Counted from the stretch's first letter, positions 1 to 8,782 are shown. The stretch: 64,000 nucleotides of DNA from Hyphomicrobiales bacterium (GCA_027489535.1 JAIXZO010000012.1:1-64000), one strand, 5' to 3'. Program-made: numbers and translations. Notes: a model not told the origin generated them from the letters alone.

Positions 1-2
1 AC

Positions 3-689
3 GAGGATCATCTCGGCGACATGGACTTCAAGGTCGCCGGCACCGAGAACGGCATCACCTCGCTGCAGATGGACATCAAGATCGCCGGCATCACCGAGGA
101 GATCATGAAGGTCGCCCTCGATCAGGCGAAGGGCGGACGCCTGCACATCCTCGGCGAGATGGCCAAGGGTCTGTCCGGCGCGCGTCAGGAGCTCGGCCAG
201 TACGCGCCGCGCATCGAGACGATCAAGATCCCGGTCGACAAGATCCGTGAAGTCATCGGTTCGGGCGGCAAGGTCATCCGCGAGATCGTGGAAAAGACCG
301 GCGCCAAGATCGACATTCAGGACGACGGCACCGTGAAGGTGGCGTCCTCGGATCTCGGTTCGATCACCGCCGCGCTCAACTGGATCAAGTCCATCGCTTC
401 CGAGCCCGAGATCGGCGTGATCTATGACGGCACGGTGGTGAAGACGACCGAATTCGGCGCCTTCGTGAACTTCTTCGGCGCCAAGGACGGCCTCGTCCAC
501 ATCTCGCAGCTCGCCGCCCAGCGCGTCGCCAAGGTCACGGACGTGATCAAGGAAGGCGACAAGGTCAAGGTCAAGCTCCTCGGCTTCGACGAGCGCGGCA
601 AGGTCCGCCTGTCCATGAAGGTCGTCGACCAGACCACCGGCGAAGATCTCGAAGGCAAGGAAAAGGTCGAGGCCGAAGCCGGCGAGTGA
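3..689 (+). CDS. pnp: Polyribonucleotide nucleotidyltransferase, C-terminal part
   Basis: The 3' part of the gene for PNPase, the phosphorolytic 3'-5' exoribonuclease of RNA turnover; the 5' end lies outside the window. The 228 visible residues cover the end of the second RNase PH domain (about 1-60), a KH domain with the GSGGK loop at about 86-90, and an S1 RNA-binding domain from about 140 to 205, followed by a short acidic tail. This is the usual C-terminal order of PNPase. The reading frame runs unbroken from the first bases to TGA at 687-689. A strong terminator follows 35 bp downstream, so pnp is the last gene of its unit. Identification is secure. Confidence 0.97.
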   Translation, partial: EDHLGDMDFKVAGTENGITSLQMDIKIAGITEEIMKVALDQAKGGRLHILGEMAKGLSGARQELGQYAPRIETIKIPVDKIREVIGSGGKVIREIVEKTGAKIDIQDDGTVKVASSDLGSITAALNWIKSIASEPEIGVIYDGTVVKTTEFGAFVNFFGAKDGLVHISQLAAQRVAKVTDVIKEGDKVKVKLLGFDERGKVRLSMKVVDQTTGEDLEGKEKVEAEAGE

Positions 690-723
690 TCGCCGCACCG
701 GCAGCGATATCCAAACCGAATGC

Positions 724-753
724 AAAAGGGCGGCCTCCGGGCCGCCCTTTTTT
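724..753 (+). terminator. Intrinsic terminator of pnp
   Basis: The 8-bp GC stem GGGCGGCC (728-735) and GGCCGCCC (740-747) has a TCCG loop. It is preceded by AAAA and followed by six T residues. This is a canonical rho-independent terminator for pnp. Confidence 0.93.
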
Positions 754-966
754 CGTGAATCCGATCGATATTTCGGCGCTATGGAACCGAAATCCGGCAT
801 CATCAATAAAGCCGGAGGTTGTATTTTCCGCTCCCGCATTGCGTCGCGTGCTCATCTCGGTCCCGCTTGAAGACTTGCCCGGCGAATCCGTTCGGCGGAT
901 GCTCGCGTTCGAGCTCGGCGGAACAATCCGTCGGCCGCGTGAAAAAAGACCGCCGGGAGAGACGTC
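754..966. other. Intergenic stretch before the deacetylase-like gene
   Basis: No gene is supported here. It holds a 6-bp inverted repeat (TCCGGC at 793-798, GCCGGA at 811-816) around an AT-rich spacer, which could be a regulator site for the downstream pair of genes. No clear promoter hexamers were identified. Confidence 0.35.
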
Positions 967-1845
967 ATGCATCCGAGGGAGCGCATCCCCTATCAGGCCA
1001 TCGAAGGCCGCCCGCCGCTGAAACTGCCCGAAGGGGTCAGAATGGTGTTGTGGCCGGTTCTCGCCCTCGAGGAATGGGACATCGGCCGGCCCATGGCGCG
1101 CATGGTGATTTCGCCGCCGCAGGGTCAGCCGCAGCAGCCCGACCATCCCAATTGGACCTGGCATGAATACGGAATGCGCGTCGGATTCTGGCGCATGAAG
1201 CGCATCTTCGACCGCCTCGGCATCAAGCCCTGCGTCACGCTGAACGCCCGCTCCTGCGAGACCTATCCGCAGGTCGTCGAGGCTTGCCTCAAGAGCGGAT
1301 GGGAGCTGAACGCGCACGGCTATGACCAGCAGCCCATGCACAAGCTCGAGGATCAGAAGGCCGTCATCGAGCGGGCCGTCGAGATCATCACGAAGTTCGC
1401 GGGCAAGAAGCCGGTCGGCTGGTTCGGCCCGGGCCTGACCCAGACCTTCGACACGCTCGACCATCTCTCCGCCGCCGGCATCGAATATATCGGCGACTGG
1501 GTGCTCGACGACGAACCGGTCTGGTTGAAGACCAAGCACAAGCCCGTCGCGGCGCTGCCCTACAATTTCGAGATCCACGACATCGTGACCATGGCGCTGC
1601 AGCACCATCCCTCGGAGGTGCAGTACACGCGCGGCATGGACCATTTCCGGACGCTTTACGAGGAAAGCGCGGAGCGGCCGAAATTCATGGCCGTGGCGTT
1701 CCACCCCTACCTGTCGGGCGTCCCGCACCGCACGCCGCATGTCGCGCGGATGCTCGAGGAGATCATGAGCCACAAGGGCGTGGTCGCGTGGGACGGGCTG
1801 CAAATGTATGACTGGTTCAAGACGAACCATCCCCCGGCCCTCTGA
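967..1845 (+). CDS. NodB-fold polysaccharide deacetylase family protein, PuuE/cyclic-imide-hydrolase-like
   Basis: 292 residues with the polysaccharide deacetylase (NodB) fold. The opening HPRERI followed by a proline-rich stretch and the length of about 300 residues resemble PuuE-type allantoinases and cyclic imide hydrolases rather than exported chitin deacetylases. No signal peptide is seen, so it should act in the cytoplasm. The motif ELNAHGY at 113-119 occupies the usual metal or active-site loop. The next gene, an amidase, starts 10 bp downstream, so the two are probably cotranscribed. This suggests sequential opening of a cyclic amide or imide and hydrolysis of the product; that is inference. 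Family assignment is firm, the substrate is unknown. Confidence 0.8.
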   Translation: MHPRERIPYQAIEGRPPLKLPEGVRMVLWPVLALEEWDIGRPMARMVISPPQGQPQQPDHPNWTWHEYGMRVGFWRMKRIFDRLGIKPCVTLNARSCETYPQVVEACLKSGWELNAHGYDQQPMHKLEDQKAVIERAVEIITKFAGKKPVGWFGPGLTQTFDTLDHLSAAGIEYIGDWVLDDEPVWLKTKHKPVAALPYNFEIHDIVTMALQHHPSEVQYTRGMDHFRTLYEESAERPKFMAVAFHPYLSGVPHRTPHVARMLEEIMSHKGVVAWDGLQMYDWFKTNHPPAL

Positions 1846-1855
1846 ACGCAAGAGC

Positions 1856-3073
1856 ATGACGATGAACGAGAAGAAGACCGCCCGCGAGCGGTCCGGCGCC
1901 TTCGTGCCGCACGACGTTGCGGCACCGATCCTCGGCAGGCCCGGAGGCCCGCTCGACGGGCTGACGGTCGCCGTGAAGGACATGTACGACATCGCGGGCG
2001 AGCGCACGGGCGGCGGCTGCCCGGCTTGGCTGGAGACGCAGTCTCCGGCTCTCCTGAACGCGGTTGCGGTCGCGCGCGTCCTCGATGCGGGCGCGACGGT
2101 GATCGGCAAGACGGTGTGCGACGAGCTGTTCTACAGCGTCAGCGGCATCAACGCGCATTACGGGATGCCCGCCAATCCGCGCGCGCCGGGCCGCATTCCC
2201 GGCGGCTCGTCCTCCGGCTCCGCCGCCGCGGTGGCGGCGGGCAGCTGCGACTTCGCGCTGGGCAGCGACACCGGCGGTTCGGTGCGCATCCCGGCGGCGC
2301 TCAACGGCGTGTGGGGCATCCGCACGTCCACGGGTCGCGTCGACGAGGCGGGCGAAATGGCCATGGCGCCGTCCTTCGACGCCTGCGGCTGGTTCGCCGG
2401 GGGGCCGGGGCTGCTGCGCAAGGTCGGCGACGTGCTGCTGGGCGGCGAAAGCGTTCGCGCGCCCGTCGCCCGTCTTCTGATCGCCGACGATGCCTTCGCC
2501 GAAGCCGATGCCGAGGTCGCGAGTCTGCTGCGCAACGCGCTCGCCGACATGACGGAACTGCCGGCCGACCGCACGAACCTGCGCATCGGCGATCCGGACG
2601 GACTTGATGCTTGGCGCGAGAGCTTCCGTCTCATTCAGGCGCGTGAAGTCTGGAAGACCTTCGGTCCGTTCATCGAAAGCCGCGATCCGGTCTTGGGGCC
2701 GGGCGTGCGCGAGCGCATCGCGGTCGCGCAAGCCGTCACGGCGGAGCAGGAAACCGTCGCCCGCGCGCATCGTGCGCGCATCGTCGCCCATGTCCGTGCG
2801 CTGATCCCGCCCGGAACCGTGATGGCCTTGCCCTCCGCACCCTGCATCGCGCCGAAGGCCGACGCGACGTTCGAGCAGCTCGAACATTACCGGCTGCGGG
2901 TGATGCGCATGGTCTGCATCGCCGGTCTCGCCGGCCTGCCGCAAATCTCGATCCCGATCGGGACGGTGGACGGATGCCCCGTCGGGCTCGGTCTGGTCGG
3001 CTGGCATCACGGCGACGAAGCCTTGCTTGACCTCGGCGTCGCCCTGGGCCGCCATTGCGGCCGCGTGGGCTGA
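1856..3073 (+). CDS. Amidase-signature hydrolase, AMI1-like
   Basis: 405-residue amidase-signature (AS) enzyme that would hydrolyse an amide to acid and ammonia. The Ser-cisSer-Lys triad is visible as Lys41, Ser118 (in GGSSSGS) and Ser142 (in GSDTGGSVR). The spacing and surrounding sequence match plant AMI1 indole-3-acetamide hydrolase more closely than GatA. The ATG at 1856 is chosen because it opens the conserved region. An in-frame ATG at 1808 would overlap the upstream gene, and ATG 1862 is also possible. No strong Shine-Dalgarno sequence is present, consistent with coupling to the preceding gene. The true substrate is unknown. Confidence 0.85.
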   Translation: MTMNEKKTARERSGAFVPHDVAAPILGRPGGPLDGLTVAVKDMYDIAGERTGGGCPAWLETQSPALLNAVAVARVLDAGATVIGKTVCDELFYSVSGINAHYGMPANPRAPGRIPGGSSSGSAAAVAAGSCDFALGSDTGGSVRIPAALNGVWGIRTSTGRVDEAGEMAMAPSFDACGWFAGGPGLLRKVGDVLLGGESVRAPVARLLIADDAFAEADAEVASLLRNALADMTELPADRTNLRIGDPDGLDAWRESFRLIQAREVWKTFGPFIESRDPVLGPGVRERIAVAQAVTAEQETVARAHRARIVAHVRALIPPGTVMALPSAPCIAPKADATFEQLEHYRLRVMRMVCIAGLAGLPQISIPIGTVDGCPVGLGLVGWHHGDEALLDLGVALGRHCGRVG

Positions 3074-3080
3074 TCGAAAC

Positions 3081-3109
3081 GGCGGGACGCCCCGTGCGGG
3101 CGTTCCGCC
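3081..3109. terminator. Hairpin between convergent genes
   Basis: A 12-bp stem (3081-3092 with 3098-3109, one G-T pair) and a 5-nt loop lie between the convergent amidase and TPR-like genes. There is no T-run on either side, so termination is plausible but not certain. Confidence 0.5.
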
Positions 3110-3118
3110 TCCGGCCCG

Positions 3119-3697
3119 TCAGTGGAGTCTCGCGCCTTCCGAACTGGCTTCGATGTCGGCGATGGCCTCGCGCAAGCCCTGCAGATGCGGGTTGATGGCC
3201 AGCGCAACCTGAAACGCCGCCTTGGCTTCAGGCCAACGCTCATGGCGAAGGCAAATCTGCCCGAAGCCCGAAACCGCGCCGAAATGACGGGGCTCCAGCA
3301 GCAAGGTCTGCTCGATGCCGAACAGCGCCTCTTCGTCCCGCTCCTCGACGAAGGCGAGCGTGGCGCGCTTGTTCCACGCCTCCGACCAGCGCGGGCGACA
3401 GACCACGAGGCCGTCGAGGATCGCGCCGGCGAGGTCGAAACTGTCGGCCGCCATCGCCTCCACGGCATCGGCCATCGCGGCGGCCGCGTTCGCTTCCGGG
3501 TGAGAAATCCACAGCGCCCAGATCAGATCGAGCGTTTCGGCGGGTTCGCGCGCGGAGTCCGGGTCGATCAGGTCGCGGAACAGTCCGTCGAGCCGTTTCG
3601 GCAATTCGGGCGCGGGGCGACGCTCGGCAAGCGTCATCACGAGGGCGAATACCTCGTCGATGCGTGCATGGATCGTGTCGCCAGCGTCTTCGTTCAT
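3119..3697 (-). CDS. TPR-like protein
   Basis: 192-residue, helix-rich protein. The C-terminal third (the RWSEAWNKRA, EPRHFGAVSG and ERWPEAKAAF segments) has the spacing of tetratricopeptide repeats, so it is probably a protein-protein interaction module. Such proteins in alphaproteobacteria are usually exported. Here the only standard start is ATG at 3697, giving a cytoplasmic product. Directly upstream and in frame lies a hydrophobic stretch (FSIWLAAATALSLPA) that looks like a signal peptide but has no ATG, GTG or TTG in front of it. It follows the cobalamin ATPase gene on the same strand with a 64-bp gap, so it may be the last gene of that unit. Confidence 0.7.
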   Translation of the reverse strand: MNEDAGDTIHARIDEVFALVMTLAERRPAPELPKRLDGLFRDLIDPDSAREPAETLDLIWALWISHPEANAAAAMADAVEAMAADSFDLAGAILDGLVVCRPRWSEAWNKRATLAFVEERDEEALFGIEQTLLLEPRHFGAVSGFGQICLRHERWPEAKAAFQVALAINPHLQGLREAIADIEASSEGARLH

Positions 3698-3761
3698 CGC
3701 AGGGAGAGATAGGGCGGTCGCGGCTGCGAGCCAGATGGAAAAAGGCGCAGCCGCCCGTCGC

Positions 3762-4544
3762 TCAGCGATGAGGTGCGGGCCCGAGCGCGGCGATGCGCAA
3801 TCCGCCCTCGCGCGGCTCCACCGAAGCCTCGATTTCAAAGACGTCGCGAATGCGTTCGGCCGTGAGCACGGCGGCCGGTTCGCCCTGCATCGCGACCTTC
3901 CCGCCATGCAGCAGCGTGACCGTGTCCGCGAAGCGCGCGGCGAGGGAGAGATCATGCAGCACGGCGACAACGACGCGCCCGCGCCGCGCTTCGGCGCGCA
4001 GCACCGCCATGATCGTGAGCTGGTGCAGCGGATCGAGCCCCGCCGCAGGCTCGTCGGCGAGCAGCACCTCGGCCCCGGTCGCCAGTGCGCGGGCCAGCAG
4101 CACGCGGGCGCGTTCGCCGCCCGAAAGCTCGGTGACGGGCCGGTCGGCCATCGCCGCGACGTCGCAGCGTGCCATGGCGTCCGCGACGGCGTCCCGGTCG
4201 GCCTCATGCAACCGGTCGAGCGAGGCCCCGTGGGGCATGCGGCCCAAGGCGACGACGTCGCGCACGGGAAGCGGCCAATGCACGGCATGGTCCTGCGGCA
4301 GCCATGCAATCCGCCGCGCGCGCAGCTTGGGCGACATGGCGGCGATCTCGGCATCGCCGATCCGCGCGGAACCCGCATGCGGCAGCAGCCCCGCCAAGGC
4401 GCGCAGCAAGGTGGATTTTCCCGCGCCGTTGGGGCCGAGCACGCAGTGGAACGAGCCGGATTCGAATGCGAGCTCGAGGTCCGCGAGCACGCGGCGACGG
4501 CCCAGAGCCACGGACAGGCCGGAGGCGGAAAGCGTTTCGGTCAT
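3762..4544 (-). CDS. btuD: Cobalamin-type ABC transporter ATP-binding protein
   Basis: 260-residue ATPase of the iron-siderophore/heme/cobalamin importer class. Walker A GPNGAGKST is at 37-45, a Q-loop is in WLPQDH, the signature is LSGGERARV, Walker B is in LLADEPA, followed by a D-loop and the switch histidine in VLHDLS. The ATG at 4544-4542 overlaps the TGA of the permease gene (ATGA), so translation is coupled. The receptor gene upstream and the cobalamin riboswitch indicate corrinoid uptake. The symbol is by context; sequence alone would not separate it from heme or siderophore ATPases. Confidence 0.88.
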   Translation of the reverse strand: MTETLSASGLSVALGRRRVLADLELAFESGSFHCVLGPNGAGKSTLLRALAGLLPHAGSARIGDAEIAAMSPKLRARRIAWLPQDHAVHWPLPVRDVVALGRMPHGASLDRLHEADRDAVADAMARCDVAAMADRPVTELSGGERARVLLARALATGAEVLLADEPAAGLDPLHQLTIMAVLRAEARRGRVVVAVLHDLSLAARFADTVTLLHGGKVAMQGEPAAVLTAERIRDVFEIEASVEPREGGLRIAALGPAPHR

Positions 4545-5542
4545 GCCGCGCCCGCCGCCAAGCCCGCGCGGCGGCGCGCCACGATCCACAGGAAGAACGG
4601 CACGCCGAGCACTGCGGTGACGGCGCCTACGCGCAATTCCGTGGTGGAGGGGATCATGCGCACCGCGAGATCCGCGCCGAGGGTGAGCAACGCGCCGATC
4701 AGGGCGGAGGGCAGCAGCACGCGGCCGGGATCGGAGCCGACGAGGCCGCGCGCGAGATGCGGCGCGACGAGGCCGACGAAGCCGATGGCTCCCGACACCG
4801 CCACCGACGCCCCCGTGCCGAGCGCCACGGCGGCGACGACGACGATGCGCAGGCGCGCCATCGAAAGCCCGAGACTTTCGGCGGCTTCCTCTCCCAAGGC
4901 CAACAAGCGCAGGCCGTCGCCCTGCCGCAGCAGCAGCGCGAGCGAGACGCCTATGAAGGGCAGCGCCAGCATGACGTGCCGCATCGAGCGGTCCTCGAAG
5001 GAGCCGAGCAGCCAGAACACGATTTCGGTGACGGCGAAGGGATTGGGCGAGAGGCTGATGACCATCGAACTTGCCGCCGAGGCGAGACTGCCCACGGCGA
5101 GACCGGCGAGAACCACGACGGTGACGCTCGCCTCGCGGCCGGCCACCATCACCACGAGGGCGACGGACAGCAGCGCGCCCGCGACCGCCGCGGCCGGAAG
5201 GAGCACGGAGAAGGCATGCGCCGCGCCGAGATACAGCACCGCAACCGCGCCGAGCGCCGCGCCTTGCGGCGCGCCGAACACGGCCGGATCGGCGAGCGGA
5301 TTGCGCAGCAAGCCCTGCAGCGCCGCGCCGGAGGCCCCGAGGACGCCGCCGACCATGAGGGCGAGGAGCGTGCGGGGCAGGCGGATTTCACGGATGATGA
5401 GGCTCGTGGTGCCGTCGCCGGTCCAGAGGCTCGATAAGACGTCCCTGAAGGGCAGGGGCGCGGCCCCGACGAACAGCGAAGCCGTCGCCGCGACGAGCAC
5501 GGCGACGGCAAGGGCGGCGACGCTCGGGCCGCCCCGCGTCAT
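4541..5542 (-). CDS. btuC: Cobalamin-type ABC transporter permease (FecCD/BtuC family)
   Basis: 333-residue integral membrane protein with about nine or ten hydrophobic segments, the normal size for a BtuC/FecCD subunit. Conserved family segments are visible: RLPRTLLALMVGG near 55-67, LQGLLRNPLADP, and GFVGLVAPHLAR near the C-terminal half, which forms the coupling region to the ATPase. It starts 20 bp after the receptor stop and overlaps the ATPase start. The preceding receptor and riboswitch make a corrinoid the probable cargo. Confidence 0.9.
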   Translation of the reverse strand: MTRGGPSVAALAVAVLVAATASLFVGAAPLPFRDVLSSLWTGDGTTSLIIREIRLPRTLLALMVGGVLGASGAALQGLLRNPLADPAVFGAPQGAALGAVAVLYLGAAHAFSVLLPAAAVAGALLSVALVVMVAGREASVTVVVLAGLAVGSLASAASSMVISLSPNPFAVTEIVFWLLGSFEDRSMRHVMLALPFIGVSLALLLRQGDGLRLLALGEEAAESLGLSMARLRIVVVAAVALGTGASVAVSGAIGFVGLVAPHLARGLVGSDPGRVLLPSALIGALLTLGADLAVRMIPSTTELRVGAVTAVLGVPFFLWIVARRRAGLAAGAA

Positions 5543-5561
5543 GAGGGGATGCGTCCCCGGC

Positions 5562-7547
5562 TCACCAGGTCGCCTTCACGCCGGCATAGATCGCGCGACC
5601 GGCGATGCCGTAATTGCGGGCGTCCTCGTAATGCGCGTTCGTGACGTTCTCCAGCCGCGTGAAGGCGGACCAGGTCTGGTCGATCGTGTAGCGCGCATGC
5701 AGATCGAGCTTGGCGTAGGGCGCCGCGCGCACGTTTGCGTCCAGAATGCCGTCGTAATCCATGCGGTGGCCGACCAGCGTCAGCCGCGGCTCGATTTCGA
5801 CCTTGGGGATGCCGAGCCAAGTGACGGAGAGAACGCCCTGATGCATGGGACGGCGCAGAAGCGCCGCGCCGGTGTCCACGTTTTCGGCCAAAAGGAACGT
5901 GTAGGTTCCCTTCGCGCGAAGCATGCCCGGCACGAGGACGAAGGTGCCGCCGAGTTCGACGCCCTTCGTTTCCGCGTGGCTCACATTGACGTAGCAGCCG
6001 TCGGTCTGGGACGCGGCGCAGCCCGAGGGCGCACCGGTCGAGACGTATGTGATGGGATCGTAGCTCGCATAGCGGAAGTCGATCAGGTTGTTGATCCGGT
6101 TGAAGAAGCCGGTCGCCGACAGCGTCACCCGTTCGTCGAGCAGGGTCTGGTCGATCCCCGCGTCGATCCCGAAGCTCTTCTCCGGGTTGAGGCCGGAGGT
6201 GCCGTATTCGCTGAAGCGCTGATAGAGGGACGGGGTCTTGGCCCCGGTGCCGAGGCTCGACCGGAGCTTGGTTCCGGTGCCCGCGACGGCATAGGCGGCA
6301 CCCGCCCGCCATGTGGGGAACGTGTCCGCGTCCACGACCGAGTCGATGCGTCCGGACAGAGACAGCGTCAGCGGCTGCGTCGGGTTCCAATGATGGACGG
6401 CATAGACCGAATTCGTCGTCTGGTTGCCGTCGAAGGTCTTGGTCTTCGTCGCGGTGCCGCGGGGCAGGTTTTCCTTGGTCGTCTCTGCGGTTTCCTGTTC
6501 CGACGCGATGCCGAAGGTCAGCGTTCCGAACTTGTCGAGCTTCAGGTCGTTTTGGATGTCAAAGCCGTAGCGGTCGCCCGCATAGTCGGTGGCCTTGCCG
6601 GTCCCGCTCGAAAGCGCGCCGGTGTTCCGGTCGAGATGCGACGCGTAGATCTTGAACGTGGTGTAGAGGCGGTTCTCGAGGCTGCGGACCCCGGCCTTGC
6701 CCCACGCTTGCGAGAACTGGTTGCGCTGGCGCGCGAACGTATCGTCGCCGTAGGACTGATCGTAGCGGTTTGCATTGACAGAATGCAGCGCGCCGGCCTC
6801 GACGTCGACGCCCTCGCCGGGGTCATAGGCGACGCGGGCGGACAGGCTCGTCTTCTCGGCGGAATCCTTTTCGAGCGGCCCCGTGCGGTTGCGCTCGATG
6901 CGCCGGATGTTGCCGCCGAAGGCCGAGAAGCCGTCGGTGGCGAAACCCGTCGCGGCGAAGGCGTAGGACAGGGTCGAGGTTCCGCCCGTGGTCGAGGCCT
7001 GCACGGCGCGCGTGCCGTAGCTGCCGCCTTCGAGGGTGATGCTCGATTTGGGATCGCGCTTGCCCCGCCGCGTGATGATGTTGACCACGCCGCCGATGGC
7101 CTCGGAGCCGTACAAGGCGGATTGGGGCCCTTTGAGCACCTCGATGCGCTCGATGTCGCCCGCATTGAGGAAGCTCAGGTCGAATTCACCGCCGGTCGAC
7201 GACGGGTCGCCGACCCGCAGGCCGTCGACCATGATCATCGAATGACGCGCCTCGGCGCCGCGCAGCCTGATCGTGGCGAGACCGGCGGGCCCGCCGTTCT
7301 GCGTGACCGACACGCCGGTGACCGAGCGCAGGACGTCGACGACGGACGTCGCGCCCCATTTCTCGATCTCGTCGCGCCCGACGACCGTGATCGCCTGCCC
7401 GGCAGCCGAGGCCGCGGTCGGCGAGCGATAGGGCGTCACGACGATCTGGTTGTCCTGCGGAGCGGTCTGCGCCGCGAGGGGAAGGGAATGAAACAGGGGG
7501 AGAAGCGCGCCGGCCATGATCAGCCGGCGCTTGTGGAGCGCGTGCAT
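5562..7547 (-). CDS. btuB: TonB-dependent cobalamin receptor, BtuB-like
   Basis: 661-residue outer-membrane receptor. A signal peptide ends near AAQ-A at about residue 26. A TonB box (IVVTPYR) follows, then a plug domain containing GLATIRLRGAE and a glycine-rich GGVVNIIT motif. The rest is an aromatic-rich beta-barrel ending in a terminal Trp, as expected for an outer-membrane barrel. The size is near that of E. coli BtuB. A cobalamin riboswitch lies directly upstream on the same strand, which strongly supports a corrinoid ligand. It heads the receptor-permease-ATPase unit. Confidence 0.93.
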   Translation of the reverse strand: MHALHKRRLIMAGALLPLFHSLPLAAQTAPQDNQIVVTPYRSPTAASAAGQAITVVGRDEIEKWGATSVVDVLRSVTGVSVTQNGGPAGLATIRLRGAEARHSMIMVDGLRVGDPSSTGGEFDLSFLNAGDIERIEVLKGPQSALYGSEAIGGVVNIITRRGKRDPKSSITLEGGSYGTRAVQASTTGGTSTLSYAFAATGFATDGFSAFGGNIRRIERNRTGPLEKDSAEKTSLSARVAYDPGEGVDVEAGALHSVNANRYDQSYGDDTFARQRNQFSQAWGKAGVRSLENRLYTTFKIYASHLDRNTGALSSGTGKATDYAGDRYGFDIQNDLKLDKFGTLTFGIASEQETAETTKENLPRGTATKTKTFDGNQTTNSVYAVHHWNPTQPLTLSLSGRIDSVVDADTFPTWRAGAAYAVAGTGTKLRSSLGTGAKTPSLYQRFSEYGTSGLNPEKSFGIDAGIDQTLLDERVTLSATGFFNRINNLIDFRYASYDPITYVSTGAPSGCAASQTDGCYVNVSHAETKGVELGGTFVLVPGMLRAKGTYTFLLAENVDTGAALLRRPMHQGVLSVTWLGIPKVEIEPRLTLVGHRMDYDGILDANVRAAPYAKLDLHARYTIDQTWSAFTRLENVTNAHYEDARNYGIAGRAIYAGVKATW

Positions 7548-7599
7548 ACGAGTCCTCCGTCCGGCCCGCCGCCGGATCCTGGGTTGCGATATGCGCCGG

Positions 7600-7772
7600 C
7601 CGGTCTCCTGGCTCGCGGGTCAAGGCCCTCTTCTCCGCCTTCCCGTTCCCGATCGGGGAACAGTGGCCACAGGAGGGGGCTCGCCGCTTACAGTTGCGGG
7701 GGCAGCTGCGGATTTGGACTTTCGCCCTCACCGCATTCCCGTTTCACCCCTTGCGGGGCACCGTCGCAGGTG
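7600..7772 (-). ncRNA. Cobalamin (AdoCbl) riboswitch
   Basis: Read on the minus strand, the region shows the conserved core GGGAATGCGGTGA (complement of 7728-7740), then AGTCC, CTGCCCCCGC and ACTGTAAGCGGCGA, the B12 box GCCACTG (complement of 7661-7667), and the closing GAGCCAGGAGACC segment at the 3' end near 7600. It sits in the leader of btuB, about 50 bp before its start. It should switch off the receptor-permease-ATPase unit when cobalamin is plentiful. Exact ends of the outer P1 helix are approximate. Confidence 0.95.
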
Positions 7773-7807
7773 AGAGTCATAGACCGGCGCGGGGACCGCG
7801 ACAATCC

Positions 7808-7829
7808 GAAGCGGGGCCGTTCCCGCTTC
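7808..7829. promoter_or_regulatory. Inverted repeat between riboswitch and btuF
   Basis: Perfect 8-bp inverted repeat GAAGCGGG/CCCGCTTC with a 6-nt spacer, 19 bp before the btuF start. It could be an operator or a hairpin in the btuF leader. No known family was recognised. Confidence 0.35.
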
Positions 7830-7847
7830 GACTAAGGAATCATACGT

Positions 7848-8696
7848 ATGTCGCCGGTCCGGGCGTTCGCCGCCGCGTTTCTCCTGTCGATCGTGCCGGC
7901 GGCGGCGGCCGATGCGCCGCAGCGGGTCGTGTCGATCAATCTCTGCGCCGATCAGCTGCTGCTGGCCTTGGGTGACCGCGACCGGATCGCTGCCTTGAGC
8001 GCGATGGCGCGCGACCCCGACTATTCCGCCGCGGCGGAGCAGGCGGCGGGGATCGCGCAGGTGCGGGGCGGAGCCGAGGACATTCTGACGCGCGGGGCGG
8101 ATCTGGTTCTCGTCGGGCCCTACGACAACCGCTACACGCGCGCCGTGCTGGCCGAGCGCGGACTGCGCATGGAAATCGTCGCGCCTTGGACGTCGCTCGA
8201 TCAGGGAAAGGCGCAGGTACGGGAGGTGGCCGAGCTGCTGGGCCGGCCCGAACGCGGCGAGGCGCTCGTCGCCGACATCGACGCGGCGATCGCGCGTCTG
8301 CCGCGCGTGCGTGCCGGAACCGACGCTTTGGAAGTGTCGCGGCGGGGATGGGTGCCGGGCAATGCCGGGCTGGTCCACGACGTGCTGCGCCGCATGGGCT
8401 TCGGCGACGGGGCCACGGCGGCGGGCCTGCCGAGCGGGGGCTTCGTTTCGCTGGAGAAATTGGTGGCCGGCATGCCGGGCGTCGTCGTGCTCGACCGCGA
8501 CATGCCGGTCGCGGAGGATCAGGGGACGGCGTGGCTGCGCCATCCGGCGCTGCTGGGCGCGCTCCCCGAAGGACGTCGCCTGATCGTGCCGCCGCGACTG
8601 AGCATCTGCGGCGGGCCGTCGACGCCGGCGATGATCGACAGGCTTGGCGAGCAGGTGCGCCGCGCCCTCGCGGCGGGCGTCGTCGACGGCCCCTAA
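7848..8696 (+). CDS. btuF: Periplasmic cobalamin-binding protein, BtuF-like
   Basis: 282-residue class III solute-binding protein. A signal peptide (about 1-21, ending AAAA-D) is followed by QRVVSINLCADQ, typical of BtuF/heme-type binding proteins with two lobes joined by a rigid helix. It is divergent from btuB. Its mRNA therefore does not contain the riboswitch, unlike its partner permease and ATPase. The ligand is inferred from the neighbours. Confidence 0.85.
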   Translation: MSPVRAFAAAFLLSIVPAAAADAPQRVVSINLCADQLLLALGDRDRIAALSAMARDPDYSAAAEQAAGIAQVRGGAEDILTRGADLVLVGPYDNRYTRAVLAERGLRMEIVAPWTSLDQGKAQVREVAELLGRPERGEALVADIDAAIARLPRVRAGTDALEVSRRGWVPGNAGLVHDVLRRMGFGDGATAAGLPSGGFVSLEKLVAGMPGVVVLDRDMPVAEDQGTAWLRHPALLGALPEGRRLIVPPRLSICGGPSTPAMIDRLGEQVRRALAAGVVDGP

Positions 8697-8722
8697 AGAA
8701 AAAGGGCGCTCGCGCGCCCTTT
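8695..8722 (-). terminator. Intrinsic terminator of typA (also faces btuF)
   Basis: 9-bp stem AAAGGGCGC (8701-8709) with GCGCCCTTT (8714-8722). On the minus strand it is followed by TTTTTCTTT, a good terminator for typA, 60 bp beyond its stop. On the plus strand only a short T-run follows, so it may act weakly for btuF. Confidence 0.8.
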
Positions 8723-8782
8723 GATGCCCTTGCGGGCGACCTTCTCCCCGCAAGGGGAAAAGGCGGAGTTCGGGACTGCGGC

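Noticed and set aside
3660-7835. A 1391-codon open frame on the plus strand across the cobalamin locus
   Set aside because: It runs opposite three clearly recognised genes. High GC content suppresses stop codons in shadow frames, and the translation is low-complexity Arg/Ala/Gly-rich with no family features.
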